Shown: piece after piece, positions 31,611-39,930 of the stretch
How positions within the stretch are numbered: the first letter of the stretch is position 1
How the letters are laid out: each line of letters begins with the position of its first letter
From: Cupriavidus necator A5-1
Lineage (GTDB): Bacteria > Pseudomonadota > Gammaproteobacteria > Burkholderiales > Burkholderiaceae
DNA: 64,000 bases
Assembly: GCF_000744095.1 (NCBI RefSeq)
Contig: NZ_JQLI01000003.1
Span: 1-64,000 of the forward strand
Reading direction: 5' to 3'
Notes under the pieces: model-generated
The model's database searches: none
Told to the model about the DNA's origin: nothing
What the model saw: the letters and a program-made list of their open reading frames with translations, nothing else
Translations under genes and position numbers: made by a program

Positions 31611-31885
31611 CTGAAGCTGCACAAACGGAAAAGTCGCTTCGCCGTACCCTGGTCGGCCGTGTCGTGAGCGACAAGATGGACAAGACCGTTACGGTCTTGG
31701 TGGAAAACCGCGTCAAGCATCCCCTGTACGGCAAGTACGTGCTGCGTTCCAAGAAGTACCACGCACACGACGAAGCCAACCAGTACAAGGAAGGCGACAA
31801 GGTCGAAATCCAGGAAGGCCGTCCGCTGTCGCGGACCAAGTCCTGGGTGGTTTCCCGGCTGGTAGAGGCTGCACGCGTCATCTAA
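31607..31885 (+). CDS. rpsQ: Small ribosomal subunit protein S17 (uS17)
   Basis: S17, 92 aa (E. coli 84), a primary 16S rRNA-binding protein. The core RTLVGRVVSDKMDKTVTVLV and RPLSRTKSWVVSRLVE is typical; the N-terminus has a short extra MTEAAQTEK. The stop codon lies inside a perfect inverted repeat, ctaagaac (31882-31889) with gttcttag (31895-31902), at the boundary to the next transcription unit. Confidence 0.97.
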   Translation: MTEAAQTEKSLRRTLVGRVVSDKMDKTVTVLVENRVKHPLYGKYVLRSKKYHAHDEANQYKEGDKVEIQEGRPLSRTKSWVVSRLVEAARVI

Positions 31886-31908
31886 GAACAACACGTTCTT
31901 AGCTTGAC

Positions 31909-31946
31909 TTGCAAGTCCAGGATTATGTAGCTATAATCCTGGACTT
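31909..31946 (+). promoter_or_regulatory. spc operon promoter embedded in a perfect palindrome
   Basis: TTGCAA at 31909-31914 and a consensus TATAAT at 31932-31937 with a 17-bp spacer. A perfect 14-bp inverted repeat, aagtccaggattat (31913-31926) and ataatcctggactt (31933-31946) with a 6-base centre, spans the spacer and the -10 box. This is the classical S10/spc boundary. The symmetry suggests an operator or a 5' hairpin on the transcript. The leader to rplN (31947-32165) holds no gene. Confidence 0.8.
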
Positions 31947-32165
31947 CCGCTTTATTGCGTTCGCCTTAGCTGTACCACCCGGGCGGGCCTGTTGAGCGAG
32001 CCAGGGCCAGGCGGCCTCGACGATCTGTCGGGATTGCCAGGTTCCTACCGACTTCAAAGTTGATCAACCCAGACGGTGTGCTGGCGCAAGGCCGGAGCCG
32101 ACGGGACCAAGACTGACCGACGGGCGCTATCGCACCTGGCGGATTAAGTTGGGAAGACAAACACC

Positions 32166-32534
32166 ATGATTCAGACAGAAAGCCGGCTCGAAGTGGCCGA
32201 TAACACTGGTGCGCGCGAAGTGCTGTGCATCAAGGTGCTGGGTGGCTCCAAGCGCCGCTACGCAAGCGTTGGCGACATCATCAAGGTGACCGTCAAGGAC
32301 GCAGCGCCGCGCGGTCGCGTGAAGAAGGGCGACATCTACAACGCCGTCGTTGTGCGTACCGCCAAGGGCGTGCGCCGTGCGGACGGTTCGCTGATCAAGT
32401 TCGACGGCAATGCCGCCGTCCTGCTGAACAACAAGCTCGAGCCGATCGGCACCCGTATCTTCGGGCCGGTGACTCGTGAACTCCGTACCGAGCGCTTCAT
32501 GAAGATCGTGTCGCTCGCTCCGGAAGTGCTGTAA
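32166..32534 (+). CDS. rplN: Large ribosomal subunit protein L14 (uL14)
   Basis: L14, 122 aa, forms part of the bridge to the 30S subunit and contacts L19. [21 protein letters not shown] and the [20 protein letters not shown] segment are diagnostic. First gene of the spc unit, about 225 bases downstream of its promoter. Confidence 0.98.
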
Positions 32535-32543
32535 GGAGCCGCC

Positions 32544-32852
32544 ATGAACAAGATTCGCAAAGGCGACGAAGTCATCGTGCTGACCGGCAAGGACAAGGGC
32601 AAGCGCGGTACCGTGCAAGCCGTGCTTGGCGACAAGGTCGCGGTGCAAGGCGTGAACATCGCCAAGAAGCATGCCCGCCCGAACCCGATGCTGGGCACCA
32701 CCGGTGGCGTGGTCGACAAGGTCATGCCGCTGCATATTTCCAACGTTGCGCTCGTGGATGCCAATGGCAAGCCGTCGCGCGTCGGCATCAAGGTGGAAGA
32801 CGGCAAGCGCGTGCGCGTGCTGAAGACCACCGGCGCCGTCGTGGCAGCTTGA
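32544..32852 (+). CDS. rplX: Large ribosomal subunit protein L24 (uL24)
   Basis: L24, 102 aa, an assembly initiator at the tunnel exit, with an N-terminal KOW motif (GDEVIVLTGKDKGKRGTVQ). ATG at 32544 preceded by aaggagccgcc, 9 bp after rplN. Confidence 0.98.
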   Translation: MNKIRKGDEVIVLTGKDKGKRGTVQAVLGDKVAVQGVNIAKKHARPNPMLGTTGGVVDKVMPLHISNVALVDANGKPSRVGIKVEDGKRVRVLKTTGAVVAA

Positions 32853-32877
32853 TTCTGGGCACGTATAGGAGTTGAGC

Positions 32878-33420
32878 ATGGCAGCACGTCTGCAAGAGTT
32901 TTACAAAGAACAGGTTGTGCCGAAGCTGATCGAACAGTTCGGCTACAAGTCGGTCATGGAAGTGCCGCGCATCACCAAGATCACCCTGAACATGGGCCTT
33001 GGCGAAGCGATCAATGACAAGAAGATCATTGAAAACGCCGTCGGCGACCTGACCAAGATCGCCGGTCAGAAGCCGGTCGTGACGAAGGCCAAGAAGGCTA
33101 TCGCCGGCTTCAAGATCCGCCAGGGCTACCCCATCGGTGCGATGGTGACCCTGCGCGGCGAGCGCATGTTCGAATTCCTCGATCGTTTCGTCACCGTGGC
33201 CCTGCCGCGCGTGCGTGACTTCCGTGGTGTGTCGGGCCGTTCGTTTGACGGTCGTGGCAACTACAACATCGGTGTGAAAGAGCAGATCATTTTCCCCGAA
33301 ATCGAGTACGACAAGATCGACGCACTGCGTGGTCTGAACATCAGCATCACGACGACGGCAAAGAACGACGAGGAAGCCAAGGCGCTCCTCGGTGCGTTCA
33401 AGTTCCCGTTCCGCAATTAA
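32878..33420 (+). CDS. rplE: Large ribosomal subunit protein L5 (uL5)
   Basis: L5, 180 aa, binds 5S rRNA and contacts P-site tRNA and S13. Chosen start is ATG 32878 (MAARLQEFYKEQVVPKL) with tagga about 8 bases upstream; a TTG two codons earlier is a weak alternative. Contains PRITKITLNMGLGEA and the terminal TTTAKNDEEAKALLGAF. Confidence 0.97.
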   Translation: MAARLQEFYKEQVVPKLIEQFGYKSVMEVPRITKITLNMGLGEAINDKKIIENAVGDLTKIAGQKPVVTKAKKAIAGFKIRQGYPIGAMVTLRGERMFEFLDRFVTVALPRVRDFRGVSGRSFDGRGNYNIGVKEQIIFPEIEYDKIDALRGLNISITTTAKNDEEAKALLGAFKFPFRN

Positions 33421-33429
33421 GGGGTAACC

Positions 33430-33735
33430 GTGGCTAAACTGGCTCTGATTGAACGTGAGAAGAAGCGCGCCAAGCTGGTGGCGAAGTATGCCGCCAAGCG
33501 CGCCACCCTCAAGGCCATTATCGACGACCAAGAGAAGTCGGAAGAAGAGCGTTACAGCGCGCGTCTCGAGCTGCAACAGCTCCCGCGCAACGCGAACCCG
33601 ACTCGCCAGCGTAACCGCTGCGCGATCACCGGTCGTCCCCGCGGTACCTTCCGCAAGTTTGGCCTGGCGCGTAACAAGATCCGCGAAATCGCCTTCAAGG
33701 GCGAAATCCCGGGTCTGACGAAAGCCAGCTGGTAA
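33430..33735 (+). CDS. rpsN: Small ribosomal subunit protein S14 (uS14), zinc-independent type
   Basis: S14, 101 aa, with a GTG start at 33430 (MAKLALIEREKKR). It is the long C-minus form: only one cysteine (RNRCAITGRPRG) is present, so no zinc ribbon forms. It packs in the 30S head with S10 and S3. Ends GLTKASW. Confidence 0.97.
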   Translation: MAKLALIEREKKRAKLVAKYAAKRATLKAIIDDQEKSEEERYSARLELQQLPRNANPTRQRNRCAITGRPRGTFRKFGLARNKIREIAFKGEIPGLTKASW

Positions 33736-33762
33736 TTACGCACAGGCTACAGGAGAAACAGT

Positions 33763-34158
33763 ATGAGCATGAGCGATCCTATCGCCGATATGCTGACGCG
33801 CATCCGCAACGCCCAGGGCGTGCAGAAAGCGTCGGTTGTCATGCCGTCGTCGAAGCTGAAAGTGGCAATCGCCAAGGTCCTGAAGGACGAAGGCTACATC
33901 GACGACTACGCCGTCCAGGAAGATGGCGGCAAGGCACAACTGAGCATCGGCCTGAAGTACTACGCCGGCCGTCCGGTGATCGAGCGCATTGAGCGCGTCT
34001 CGAAGCCCGGCCTGCGCGTGTACAAGGGCCGCAGCGACATCCCCCAAGTGATGAACGGCCTGGGTGTGGCGATCATCTCGACCCCACAGGGTCTGATGAC
34101 TGACCGCAAGGCACGCGCCACCGGCGTGGGCGGCGAAGTTCTTTGCTACGTCGCTTAA
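33763..34158 (+). CDS. rpsH: Small ribosomal subunit protein S8 (uS8)
   Basis: S8, 131 aa, a primary 16S rRNA binder in the platform and, in E. coli, translational repressor of the spc operon. MSMSDPIADMLTRIRNAQ start; a second ATG two codons in is possible, but aggagaaacagt spaces well to 33763. Ends TGVGGEVLCYVA. Confidence 0.97.
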   Translation: MSMSDPIADMLTRIRNAQGVQKASVVMPSSKLKVAIAKVLKDEGYIDDYAVQEDGGKAQLSIGLKYYAGRPVIERIERVSKPGLRVYKGRSDIPQVMNGLGVAIISTPQGLMTDRKARATGVGGEVLCYVA

Positions 34159-34167
34159 GGAGTAACC

Positions 34168-34701
34168 ATGTCCCGTGTAGGTAAGGCTCCCATCGCGCTG
34201 CCCAAAGGCGCGGAAGTGAACGTGGCGGCTGGCGTGCTCTCCGTGAAGGGCCCGCTCGGTACGCTGTCGCAGCCGATTCACAGCCTGGTCAAGGTCAATG
34301 TCGAGAACGACACGCTGACCTTCACCCCGGTTGACGAATCGCGTGAAGCAAACGCTCTGCAGGGCACCATGCGTGCTCTGGTGGCCAACATGGTCAAGGG
34401 CGTAACCACCGGTTTCGAGCGCAAGCTGAACCTCGTCGGCGTGGGCTATCGTGCCCAGCTGCAAGGCGCTGCGCTGAAGCTCCAGCTTGGTTTCTCGCAC
34501 GACGTGATCCATGAGATGCCGGAAGGCGTGAAGGCGGAAACGCCGACGCAGACCGAGATCATCATCAAGGGTGCGGACAAGCAGAAAGTCGGTCAGGTTG
34601 CCGCGGAAGTTCGCGCGTACCGTCCGCCCGAGCCCTACAAGGGCAAGGGTGTACGCTACTCGAACGAGCGCGTCATCCTGAAGGAAACCAAGAAGAAGTA
34701 A
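34168..34701 (+). CDS. rplF: Large ribosomal subunit protein L6 (uL6)
   Basis: L6, 177 aa, near the sarcin-ricin loop and factor-binding site. MSRVGKAPIALPKGAEVNV start and the C-terminal PPEPYKGKGVRYSNERVILKE block are typical. 9 bp after rpsH, with taaggag. Confidence 0.98.
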   Translation: MSRVGKAPIALPKGAEVNVAAGVLSVKGPLGTLSQPIHSLVKVNVENDTLTFTPVDESREANALQGTMRALVANMVKGVTTGFERKLNLVGVGYRAQLQGAALKLQLGFSHDVIHEMPEGVKAETPTQTEIIIKGADKQKVGQVAAEVRAYRPPEPYKGKGVRYSNERVILKETKKK

Positions 34702-34712
34702 GGGGTGCAATG

Positions 34713-35069
34713 ATGAACAAGAAAGACGCTCGTTTGCGCCGTGCACGTCAGACCCGCGCCAAGATCGCGGAGATGAAAGTCAATCGTCTGACCGTGTTCC
34801 GTACGAATTCGCATATTTACGCCCAGGTCTTCTCGGAGTGCGGCACCAAGGTGCTGGCTTCGGCTTCGACCGCAGAGGCAGACGTCCGCAAGGAACTGAC
34901 CGGCAATGGTGCTACCACCGCTGCCGCGACCGCGGTCGGCAAGCGCATCGCCGAAAAGGCGAAGGCTGCCGGCGTGGAAACCGTCGCGTTCGATCGCGCC
35001 GGCTTCCGCTTCCACGGTCGCGTGAAGGCACTGGCTGACGCTGCCCGCGAAGCCGGCCTCAAGTTCTAA
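34713..35069 (+). CDS. rplR: Large ribosomal subunit protein L18 (uL18)
   Basis: L18, 118 aa, binds 5S rRNA with L5. The gene opens with two adjacent ATG codons (34710 and 34713); the second gives MNKKDARLRRARQTRAKI and fits the family length and aagggg spacing. Ends AFDRAGFRFHGRVKALADAAREAGLKF (last part GRVKALADAAREAGLKF). Confidence 0.96.
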   Translation: MNKKDARLRRARQTRAKIAEMKVNRLTVFRTNSHIYAQVFSECGTKVLASASTAEADVRKELTGNGATTAAATAVGKRIAEKAKAAGVETVAFDRAGFRFHGRVKALADAAREAGLKF

Positions 35070-35090
35070 GCGCACAAAGAGAGATACGTC

Positions 35091-35609
35091 ATGGCAAAGA
35101 TGCAAGCAAAAGTCCAGCAGGACGAACGCGACGACGGCCTCCGCGAGAAGATGATCTCGGTCAACCGCGTCACCAAGGTGGTGAAGGGCGGCCGGATTCT
35201 CGGTTTCGCTGCGCTGACCGTGGTTGGTGACGGCGATGGCCGCATCGGCATGGGCAAGGGCAAGGCCAAGGAAGTGCCCGTCGCCGTTCAGAAGGCAATG
35301 GACGAAGCCCGTCGCAAGATGGTCAAGGTCTCGCTGAAGAACGGCACGCTGCAACACGAAGTCGTTGGCAAGCACGGCGCCGCCAAGGTGCTGATGATGC
35401 CCGCCAAGGAAGGTACCGGCGTGATCGCCGGCGGCCCGATGCGCGCGATCTTCGAAGTGATGGGCGTCACCAACGTGGTGACCAAGTCGCACGGCTCCAC
35501 CAACCCGTACAACATGGTTCGCGCCACGCTGGACGGCCTTCAGAAGATGAGCACGCCGGGCGAAATCGCCGCCAAGCGTGGCAAGTCGGTCGAAGACATC
35601 CTGGGTTAA
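35091..35609 (+). CDS. rpsE: Small ribosomal subunit protein S5 (uS5)
   Basis: S5, 172 aa, near the mRNA entry channel and important for accuracy. It has the N-terminal double-stranded RNA-binding domain ([19 protein letters not shown]) and the spectinomycin-site loop VTKVVKGGR in the sensitive form. ATG at 35091. Confidence 0.98.
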
Positions 35610-35619
35610 GGTGAACGCA

Positions 35620-35802
35620 ATGTCGCAGAAAACCGTAAAAGTGCAACTCGTGCGCAGCCTGATCGGCACGCGCGAGGATCATCGCGCCACCGTTCGTGGC
35701 CTGGGCCTGCGCCGCATCAACTCGGTGTCGGAGCTGCAGGACACGCCCGCCGTGCGCGGCATGATCAACAAGGTCTCGTACCTGGTCAAGGTTCTGGCCT
35801 GA
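35620..35802 (+). CDS. rpmD: Large ribosomal subunit protein L30 (uL30)
   Basis: L30, 60 aa. Starts at [16 protein letters not shown] (ATG 35620) after aaggtgaacgca; an upstream in-frame start at 35578 overlaps rpsE and is rejected. Contains the conserved [21 protein letters not shown]. Confidence 0.96.
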
Positions 35803-35824
35803 TACCGGGAACTCGGAGAGCAAC

Positions 35825-36259
35825 ATGCAACTGAACAACCTGAAACCGGCCGCCGGTTCGAAGCACGCCAAGCGTCGCGTCGGCCGCGGTATCGGCTCCG
35901 GCCTGGGCAAGACCGCCGGTCGCGGTCACAAGGGTCAGAAGTCGCGTTCGGGCGGCTTCCACAAGGTGGGCTTCGAAGGCGGCCAGATGCCGCTGTATCG
36001 TCGCCTGCCCAAGCGCGGCTTCACCTCGCTGACCAAGGCGTTCACCGCCGAAGTCACGCTGCGTGACATCGAGCGCCTGGAAGCGGCCGAAGTCGACCTG
36101 CTGGTCCTGAAGCAGGCTGGCCTGGTCGGCGACCTGGTCAAGAGCGCCAAGGTCATCAAGGCCGGCGAGCTGACCCGCAAGGTGACGATCAAGGGTCTGG
36201 GCGCCACCGCTGGCGCCAAGGCCGCGATCGAAGCCGCCGGCGGCCAGATCGCAGCCTGA
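35825..36259 (+). CDS. rplO: Large ribosomal subunit protein L15 (uL15)
   Basis: L15, 144 aa, a late assembly protein whose basic glycine-rich N-terminal extension (GRGIGSGLGKTAGRGHKGQK) threads into the 50S core. Preceded by ggagagcaac. Lies 44 bp before secY. Confidence 0.97.
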   Translation: MQLNNLKPAAGSKHAKRRVGRGIGSGLGKTAGRGHKGQKSRSGGFHKVGFEGGQMPLYRRLPKRGFTSLTKAFTAEVTLRDIERLEAAEVDLLVLKQAGLVGDLVKSAKVIKAGELTRKVTIKGLGATAGAKAAIEAAGGQIAA

Positions 36260-36303
36260 TACGGCATTTATCGCAGCATAGGCAGTTATAGTCGGAGCAT
36301 CGT

Positions 36304-37647
36304 TTGGCCACGGCGAAACCCAATGCAAGCGCGCAAGCCAGGAACACGGCGAAGTACGGCGACCTCAAGCGCCGGCTGATGTTCCTGGTGCTGGCCCTGA
36401 TCGTGTACCGCATCGGCGCTCATATTCCGGTGCCCGGTATCGATCCGGAGCAGCTTGCGAAGCTTTTCCAGAGTCAGTCGGGTGGCATCCTCGGGATGTT
36501 CAACCTGTTCTCGGGCGGGGCGCTGTCGCGCTTTACCGTCTTCGCGCTCGGCATCATGCCGTACATCTCGGCGTCGATCATCATGCAGTTGCTGACGATC
36601 GTGCTGCCGCAGCTGGAGTCGCTGAAGAAGGAAGGGCAGGCAGGGCAGCGCAAGATCACGCAGTACACGCGCTACGGCACCGTGGTCCTGGCCACGTTCC
36701 AGGCGCTGTCGATCGCGGTGGCGCTGGAGTCGCAGCCTGGGCTGGTGCTGGATCCGGGCCTGATGTTCCGGGCCACGGCAGTGATTACGCTGGTGACCGG
36801 CACGATGTTCCTGATGTGGCTGGGTGAGCAGATCACCGAGCGTGGTCTGGGCAACGGCATCTCGATCATCATCTTCGGCGGTATCGCGGCGGGCCTGCCC
36901 AACGCGATCGGCGGATTGTTCGAACTGGTCCGCACGGGTTCCATGAGCATCATCGCGGCGATCTTCATCGTGGCGATCGTGATCGGTGTGACCTTCGCCG
37001 TGGTGTTTGTCGAGCGGGGCCAGCGCAAGATCCTGGTGAACTATGCCAAGCGTCAGGTCGGCAACAAGGTGTACGGCGGCCAGTCGTCGCACCTGCCGCT
37101 GAAGCTGAACATGGCAGGGGTGATTCCGCCGATCTTCGCATCGTCGATCATCCTGTTCCCGGCGACGATTGCAGGCTGGTTTACGTCCCAGTCGACGGGT
37201 GCGGTTGGCCGGTTCATCAAGGACCTGGCTGCCACGCTGTCGCCGGGCCAGCCGGTCTACATCCTGCTGTACGCTGCTGCGATTGTATTTTTCTGCTTCT
37301 TCTATACGGCCCTGGTGTACAACAGCCGTGAAGTGGCAGACAACCTGAAGAAAAGCGGTGCCTTCATTCCGGGCATTCGTCCGGGCGAGCAGACGACGCG
37401 CTATATCGACAAGATTCTGGTGCGCCTGACGCTGGCTGGTGCGGTCTATATCACACTGGTCTGCCTGTTGCCGGAATTCCTGGTGCTGCGGTGGAACGTT
37501 CCGTTCTACTTTGGCGGAACCTCGCTGCTGATCATCGTGGTCGTCACGATGGACTTCATGGCTCAGGTTCAGTCTTACGTGATGTCGCAGCAATATGAGT
37601 CGCTGCTGAAGAAGGCGAATTTCAAGGGCAATCTGACCTTGCGCTGA
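36304..37647 (+). CDS. secY: Preprotein translocase subunit SecY
   Basis: The channel of the Sec translocon, 447 aa with ten predicted membrane spans. It starts with TTG at 36304 (MATAKPNASAQARNTAKYGD) with ggag about 8 bases upstream; no upstream ATG fits. Signature segments include RIGAHIPVPGIDP, GIMPYISASIIMQL and the cytoplasmic loops around PGIRPGEQTTRYI. It works with SecE (5454) and SecG (not in the window). Confidence 0.97.
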   Translation: MATAKPNASAQARNTAKYGDLKRRLMFLVLALIVYRIGAHIPVPGIDPEQLAKLFQSQSGGILGMFNLFSGGALSRFTVFALGIMPYISASIIMQLLTIVLPQLESLKKEGQAGQRKITQYTRYGTVVLATFQALSIAVALESQPGLVLDPGLMFRATAVITLVTGTMFLMWLGEQITERGLGNGISIIIFGGIAAGLPNAIGGLFELVRTGSMSIIAAIFIVAIVIGVTFAVVFVERGQRKILVNYAKRQVGNKVYGGQSSHLPLKLNMAGVIPPIFASSIILFPATIAGWFTSQSTGAVGRFIKDLAATLSPGQPVYILLYAAAIVFFCFFYTALVYNSREVADNLKKSGAFIPGIRPGEQTTRYIDKILVRLTLAGAVYITLVCLLPEFLVLRWNVPFYFGGTSLLIIVVVTMDFMAQVQSYVMSQQYESLLKKANFKGNLTLR

Positions 37648-37670
37648 CTTCGGATCGGTACAGGCTAGGT

Positions 37671-37889
37671 ATGGCAAAAGACGACGTCATCCAGATGCAG
37701 GGGGAGGTCCTGGAAAACCTTCCCAATGCGACGTTCCGGGTCAAGCTGGAAAATGGCCATGTAGTACTGGGCCATATCTCCGGCAAGATGCGAATGAACT
37801 ACATCCGGATTCTTCCGGGTGACAAGGTGACGGTCGAGCTGACCCCATATGATCTGTCGCGCGCACGAATCGTCTTCCGGACGAAGTGA
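37671..37889 (+). CDS. infA: Translation initiation factor IF-1
   Basis: IF-1, 72 aa, an OB-fold protein that blocks the A site during initiation. [20 protein letters not shown] to [14 protein letters not shown] is full length. Its place between secY and rpmJ is as in Gram-positives and betaproteobacteria, unlike E. coli where infA lies elsewhere. Confidence 0.97.
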
Positions 37890-37920
37890 GCGAACAGGAA
37901 TTGAAGGAAGAGGAAAAATC

Positions 37921-38037
37921 ATGAAAGTGCTGGCTTCTGTTAAGCGCATTTGCCGCAACTGCAAAATCATCAAGCGCAACGGTGTCGTGCGCGTGATCTG
38001 CTCGTCGGATCCCCGCCACAAGCAACGCCAAGGCTAA
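37921..38037 (+). CDS. rpmJ: Large ribosomal subunit protein L36 (bL36), zinc-binding type
   Basis: L36, 38 aa: [20 protein letters not shown], then [18 protein letters not shown]. The CxxC...C...H zinc ribbon (two cysteines in CRNC, one in VIC, His in PRH) marks the C-plus form, a zinc store that can be swapped under zinc starvation. ATG at 37921 with aggaagaggaaa. Confidence 0.97.
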
Positions 38038-38056
38038 TCGGAAAGAGGATTGACGA

Positions 38057-38422
38057 ATGGCACGTATCGCAGGGGTTAACATCCCGAACCACAAGCACAC
38101 CGAAATCGGCCTGACGGCTATTTATGGTGTCGGCCGCTCGCGCGCTCGCAAGATTTGCGAGGCCACCGGTGTACCGTTTGACAAGAAGGTCAAGGATCTG
38201 ACCGACGCCGACCTGGAAAAGCTTCGTGACGAAGTGGGCAAGGTCACGGTCGAGGGTGACCTGCGTCGTGAAACCACGATGAACATCAAGCGTCTGATGG
38301 ACCTTGGTTGCTATCGTGGCATGCGTCACCGCAAGGGCCTGCCCATGCGCGGCCAGCGTACCCGGACCAATGCCCGCACCCGCAAGGGTCCGCGCAAGGC
38401 CGGCGTGGCTCTGAAGAAGTAA
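38057..38422 (+). CDS. rpsM: Small ribosomal subunit protein S13 (uS13)
   Basis: S13, 121 aa, 30S head protein forming bridges to L5 and touching P-site tRNA with its basic tail (RTRTNARTRKGPRKAGVALKK). First gene of the alpha block, 19 bp after rpmJ with no terminator between, so it probably shares the spc transcript. Confidence 0.98.
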   Translation: MARIAGVNIPNHKHTEIGLTAIYGVGRSRARKICEATGVPFDKKVKDLTDADLEKLRDEVGKVTVEGDLRRETTMNIKRLMDLGCYRGMRHRKGLPMRGQRTRTNARTRKGPRKAGVALKK

Positions 38423-38446
38423 AGCCGAAGGCAGAGGAAGAAACTA

Positions 38447-38845
38447 ATGGCAAAAGGTCCGAATAACGCCGCACGCGCGCGTAAAAAGGTCAAGAAGAAC
38501 GTTGCCGACGGCATTGCGCACGTCCACGCCTCGTTCAACAACACCATCATCACGATCACCGACCGCCAGGGCAACGCCCTGTCGTGGGCGACCGCCGGTG
38601 GCCAGGGCTTCAAGGGTTCGCGCAAGTCGACCCCGTTCGCTGCCCAGGTTGCTGCCGAGAACGCCGGCCGTGTGGCGCAAGACCAGGGCATCAAGAACCT
38701 GGAAGTGCGCATCAAGGGCCCGGGCCCGGGTCGTGAATCGGCTGTCCGCGCGCTGAACGCGCTGGGCATCAAGATCGCGATCATCGAAGACGTCACGCCG
38801 ATTCCGCACAACGGCTGCCGTCCGCCGAAGCGCCGCCGCATCTAA
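38447..38845 (+). CDS. rpsK: Small ribosomal subunit protein S11 (uS11)
   Basis: S11, 132 aa, on the platform near the E-site mRNA. Contains [20 protein letters not shown] and the closing [19 protein letters not shown] at 38447 with agaggaagaaact. Confidence 0.98.
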
Positions 38846-38871
38846 TGCGTTGGCGTGTCCGGTCCGGCGGG

Positions 38872-38901
38872 TTTACCTGCCGGATTCGGATATGGTAGTA
38901 T
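38872..38901 (+). promoter_or_regulatory. Candidate promoter upstream of rpsD
   Basis: TTTACC at 38872-38877 and TAGTAT at 38896-38901, 18-bp spacer; a modest match only. It lies after a small GC-rich hairpin (ccggcggg/cctgccgg, 38864-38883) and directly before the terminator-like hairpin at 38911. Confidence 0.4.
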
Positions 38902-38910
38902 CGCGCGTTG

Positions 38911-38945
38911 ACCTGCTGCATTTCGATGCGGCAGGTTTTCGTTTT
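38911..38945 (+). terminator. Terminator or attenuator hairpin between rpsK and rpsD
   Basis: acctgctgcat (38911-38921) pairs with atgcggcaggt (38926-38936) over 11 bp with one G-U, followed by tttcgtttt. It divides the alpha operon after rpsK. A candidate promoter lies just upstream, so it could also attenuate an rpsD transcript. The rest of the 291-bp gap holds no gene. Confidence 0.7.
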
Positions 38946-39136
38946 GCTTCGAGTGAATGTCTCTTGCAGCACATTTGCTCGATGCACTGGTTATTGCTTT
39001 CAGCGTCGTAACCCGGCAACGGGGCACGCTCAATAAGCCCACCGTCCGTCGCGGTCTCCCGAATACCGGGTAGCACAGCGTTGACGGACTCGCGGCGCGT
39101 CCACACAGGCGCCGTGATCGATCAAAGGAAGACAAC

Positions 39137-39760
39137 GTGGCACGTTATACCGGCCCGAAGGCCAAACTTTCCCGCCGTGAAGGCACCGACCTGTTCCTGA
39201 AGAGCGCCCGCCGTTCGCTCGCCGACAAGTGCAAGCTGGACAGCAAGCCCGGCCAGCACGGCCGTACCTCGGGTGCCCGCACCTCCGACTACGGCAACCA
39301 GCTGCGTGAAAAGCAGAAGGTCAAGCGCATCTACGGCGTGCTCGAGCGCCAGTTCCGCCGCTACTTCGCCGAAGCCGACCGCCGCAAGGGCAACACCGGC
39401 GAGAACCTGCTGCAACTGCTGGAATCGCGCCTGGACAACGTGGTGTACCGCATGGGCTTCGGCTCGACCCGCGCTGAAGCGCGCCAGCTGGTGTCGCACA
39501 AGGCGATTCTGGTGAACGGCCAGACCCTGAACGTGCCGTCGGCCCAGATCAAGTCGGGCGACACGATCACCATCCGCGACCAGTCGAAGAAGCAAGTCCG
39601 TATCGCCGAAGCGCTGTCGCTGGCCGAGCAGTCGGGCTTCCCGACCTGGGTCGCTGTGGATGCCAAGAAGTTCGAAGGCACCTTCAAGCAAGCCCCGGAT
39701 CGTGCCGATATCGCAGGTGACATCAACGAAAGCCTGATCGTCGAACTGTACTCGCGTTAA
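39137..39760 (+). CDS. rpsD: Small ribosomal subunit protein S4 (uS4)
   Basis: S4, 207 aa, a primary assembly protein at the mRNA entry and, in E. coli, repressor of the alpha operon. GTG start at 39137 (MARYTGPKAKLSRREGTDLF) with aaaggaagac. The S4 RNA-binding fold is seen in ESRLDNVVYRMGFGSTRAEA. It lacks the zinc cysteines of some homologues. Confidence 0.98.
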   Translation: MARYTGPKAKLSRREGTDLFLKSARRSLADKCKLDSKPGQHGRTSGARTSDYGNQLREKQKVKRIYGVLERQFRRYFAEADRRKGNTGENLLQLLESRLDNVVYRMGFGSTRAEARQLVSHKAILVNGQTLNVPSAQIKSGDTITIRDQSKKQVRIAEALSLAEQSGFPTWVAVDAKKFEGTFKQAPDRADIAGDINESLIVELYSR

Positions 39761-39813
39761 TTCCCCGAGCAGAACGATTCCAGAGCTTGCGTTCGCCGCA
39801 AAGCTTCTCTTTC

Positions 39814-39848
39814 AGCCCGACGCGCGCAACGCGCGGTCGGGCTTATTG
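39814..39848 (+). terminator. GC-rich hairpin between rpsD and rpoA
   Basis: agcccgac-gcgcg (from 39814) pairs with cgcgc-ggtcgggct (to 39843), followed only by tattg. It is a strong hairpin with a weak T tail and probably gives partial termination; rpoA 83 bp later shows no convincing promoter of its own. Confidence 0.5.
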
Positions 39849-39930
39849 CCCATCGTGCGATGGGATTTTCAGGTTCCAAACGTCAGCCTTATCGGTGTAA
39901 CGAGCCGAGGGTATTGAAAAGGACAACCTA

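Noticed and set aside
31904..31937. TTGACT at 31904 as the -35 box of the spc promoter
   Set aside because: Its spacing to TATAAT would be 22 bp; TTGCAA at 31909 gives the standard 17 bp.
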